A stretch of DNA of 64,000 bases from Paraburkholderia fynbosensis. GTDB lineage: Bacteria; Pseudomonadota; Gammaproteobacteria; Burkholderiales; Burkholderiaceae. The number at the start of each line of letters is the position of its first letter. Within the stretch, counting starts at the first letter, position 1. Shown in pieces: positions 62,366 to 64,000 of this stretch. The notes below the pieces were generated by a model. That model saw nothing but the letters and a program-made list of their open reading frames with translations, did no database searches and had not been told where the DNA came from. Position numbers and translations under genes: made by a program. The stretch lies in assembly GCF_902859935.1 (NCBI RefSeq), contig NZ_CADIKI010000008.1:248001-312000 (forward strand), in the 5' to 3' direction.

Positions 62366-63877
62366 TCATGCTCGCGCCACTCGCGCACTCGGTCCCTTGC
62401 TCAATTTCATCCACGCGCTGTATACGATCGACGCCAACGCGAGTCCCACGAACCAGGCGTACGTATAGAGCGTATTGAAGATCGCCGGCACGTTCGGAAA
62501 CGACGCCGGAAACGCAGTGTGCAAAAAGCCCGGCAGATTCGGCAGGACGCCGACGATCAGCGCGACCACCGCGCCGATGTTCCAGCCGCCCGTGTAGCTG
62601 TACTCACCCTGCTCGTCGAACAGTTCGCGGGTGTCGAGCCGCGTGCCGCGAATCAGGAAGTAGTCGACCATCAGAATGCCGGCCACCGGACCGAGTAATG
62701 CCGAATAACCGACCAGCCACGTGAAGATATAGCCCTGCGTCGTGGCGAGAATCTTCCACGGCATCATCACGATCGCGATGGTTGCCGTGATCATGCCGCC
62801 CACGCGATACGAAATGCCCTTTGGCCAAAGGCTCGAAAAATCGTAGGCCGGGCCGACCAGATTTGCCGCGAGATTGCACGACATCGTGTCGAGCGTGAGG
62901 ATGATCAGCGCGACGCCGACGCCGATGCCGGTCATGCGGCTCGTCAGATCGATAGGATCCCAGATCGCCTTGCCGTAGATCACCACGGTCGCCGAGGTCA
63001 CCACCACCGAAATCACCGAGAGCAACGCCATTGGCACCGGCAGGCCGATCGACTGGCCGATGATCTGGTCGCGCTGCGTCTTCGCGAAGCGCGTGAAGTC
63101 GGGAATGTTCAGGGCGAGCGTCGCCCAGAAGCCGACCATGGCCGTGAGACTCGGCCAGAAGGTCATCCAGAACATGCCCTCCTTCTTGCCGCCCGGCACG
63201 AATTGCGACGGCGCCGACAGCATCGAACCGAGACCGGCCGCCTTCGTGGTCGCCCACCACACGAGCGCGATGCACATCACGATCTTGATCGGCGCGGACC
63301 AGCTTTCCAGCCGGCGGATCGCTTCCGTGCCGTGCACGATGAAGTAGATTTGCAGGGCCCAGAACACGAGGAAACACGCGAGCTGCGCGAGCGAGATGTC
63401 GAGGAACGGCAGCGCCTCGCCGTGCAGCGCGTTGCCGGTTAGAATGTTCAGCAGTACATAGATCGCGCTGCCGCCGAGCCACGTCTGAATCCCATACCAG
63501 CCGCACGCGACGATTGCTCGCAGCAACGCCGGCAGTTTTGCGCCGCTCGTGCCAAACGACGAGCGCACCAGCACCGCATACGGAATGCCGTGCTTCGCGC
63601 CCGCATGGCCGATCAGCAGCATCGGCACCAGCACGATCAGATTGCCGAGCAGCACGGTGACAACCGCTTGCCATGGCGACATGCCCTGCTCCGTCAAACC
63701 GGCGGCGAGCATGTACGACGCGATGTTCATCACCATGCCGACCCACAGCGCGGCGAAGTGATACCACCGCCAGGTGCGCTGCGCGGGACCGGTCGGCGCA
63801 AGGTCGTCGTTGTAGAGGACGCTGCTTTGCGCGCCGGCCGCGAACTGCGGATCGACGCAATGCGCTGTCTGCTTCAT
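62366..63877 (-). CDS. NCS1-family nucleobase:cation symporter
   Basis: A 503-residue inner-membrane protein with about 12 helices of the NCS1 type (PucI/CodB/Mhp1 family), which import nucleobases, allantoin or hydantoins. Motifs: WYHFAALWVGMVMNIASYMLAAGL, RSSFGTSGAKLPALLRAI, IPDFTRFAKTQRDQIIGQSIGLP and MSCNLAANLVGPAYDFS. With dihydropyrimidinase downstream, uracil, thymine, dihydropyrimidine or hydantoin are likely cargo. ATG 63877 has GAAAGAT-like purines upstream. The other genes of the pathway are expected beyond the right edge, since 63878-64000 holds only leader sequence. Confidence 0.9.
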   Translation of the reverse strand: MKQTAHCVDPQFAAGAQSSVLYNDDLAPTGPAQRTWRWYHFAALWVGMVMNIASYMLAAGLTEQGMSPWQAVVTVLLGNLIVLVPMLLIGHAGAKHGIPYAVLVRSSFGTSGAKLPALLRAIVACGWYGIQTWLGGSAIYVLLNILTGNALHGEALPFLDISLAQLACFLVFWALQIYFIVHGTEAIRRLESWSAPIKIVMCIALVWWATTKAAGLGSMLSAPSQFVPGGKKEGMFWMTFWPSLTAMVGFWATLALNIPDFTRFAKTQRDQIIGQSIGLPVPMALLSVISVVVTSATVVIYGKAIWDPIDLTSRMTGIGVGVALIILTLDTMSCNLAANLVGPAYDFSSLWPKGISYRVGGMITATIAIVMMPWKILATTQGYIFTWLVGYSALLGPVAGILMVDYFLIRGTRLDTRELFDEQGEYSYTGGWNIGAVVALIVGVLPNLPGFLHTAFPASFPNVPAIFNTLYTYAWFVGLALASIVYSAWMKLSKGPSARVARA

Positions 63878-64000
63878 CGAAAGATCTCCACTTGATCGTT
63901 GAGGCCCGCGCGGCTTCTGCTGGCGCGTCGGGCCCTTGGGGAACGACAGGTTCAGTACGAGCGCTACGTTACGTTGCGTGGCAAACGGTGCCGCATGCGT

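Overview
The window is GC-rich, densely coded chromosomal DNA from a beta-proteobacterium of the Burkholderiaceae, most likely Paraburkholderia or Burkholderia. The evidence is the gene set (long-form leuA behind a leucine leader peptide, thiC behind a TPP riboswitch, a DUF2844/DUF3443 pair, entericidin, two DUF1328 proteins, a BamC lipoprotein, rnk) and strong G/C third-position bias, which also produces long antisense shadow frames. Housekeeping genes (hrpA, argA, thiC, leuA, bamC, a tRNA-Leu) suggest the main chromosome. No insertion sequence, prophage, integrase or CRISPR array was seen. The left end cuts hrpA.

Layout. 1-8 kb: hrpA and argA diverge from a 23-bp gap with a palindromic -10 box; yggX and proP follow. 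8-15 kb (mostly minus strand): a YfcE-like phosphodiesterase, two small membrane proteins (one TMEM175-like), a flavin disulfide oxidoreductase overlapping a cupin gene, and a GAF-PAS-GGDEF-EAL protein flanked by related palindromes. 15-20 kb: an SH3 protein with a 13-residue repeat tail, an LprI-like protein with a suspicious 5' end, a nucleoside deaminase next to a BMP-type binding protein, and an SDR enzyme. 20-25 kb: a MocR-type regulator with a small winged-helix protein, divergent from a YdeP/FdhF-like molybdoenzyme, then a YgjP-like metalloprotein and tRNA-Leu(UAA). 25.6-31.7 kb: a tightly overlapping operon of LacI regulator, binding protein, two permeases, ATPase and a GpdQ-like phosphodiesterase, probably for scavenging an organic phosphodiester or phosphonate. 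32-38 kb: an MFS exporter, then a stress/signalling island (receiver protein, LuxR regulator, ferritin-like protein, two DUF1328 proteins, divergent histidine kinase, entericidin).

38-50 kb: a DUF4397 lipoprotein, a decayed fadH pseudogene, two EamA exporters, rnk, the riboswitch and thiC, two small lipoproteins and lldP. 50-57.8 kb: bamC, then envelope-related genes: DUF2844 plus DUF3443 (with pepsin-like Asp motifs), an HMW1C-type N-glycosyltransferase without a recognisable adhesin partner, two small exported proteins, and a lipoprotein with a methyltransferase fold. 57.8-64 kb: leucine leader peptide and leuA, an amino-acid binding protein, and dihydropyrimidinase with an NCS1 transporter, part of reductive pyrimidine catabolism that probably continues past the right edge.

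Most plausible for follow-up are the DUF3443 protein as a bacterial pepsin-like protease, the orphan N-glycosyltransferase, the shared palindromic promoter of hrpA and argA (both possibly leaderless), the CTA-rich leucine leader, and the palindromes flanking the GGDEF-EAL gene. All functions are inferred from sequence alone; no database search was run.
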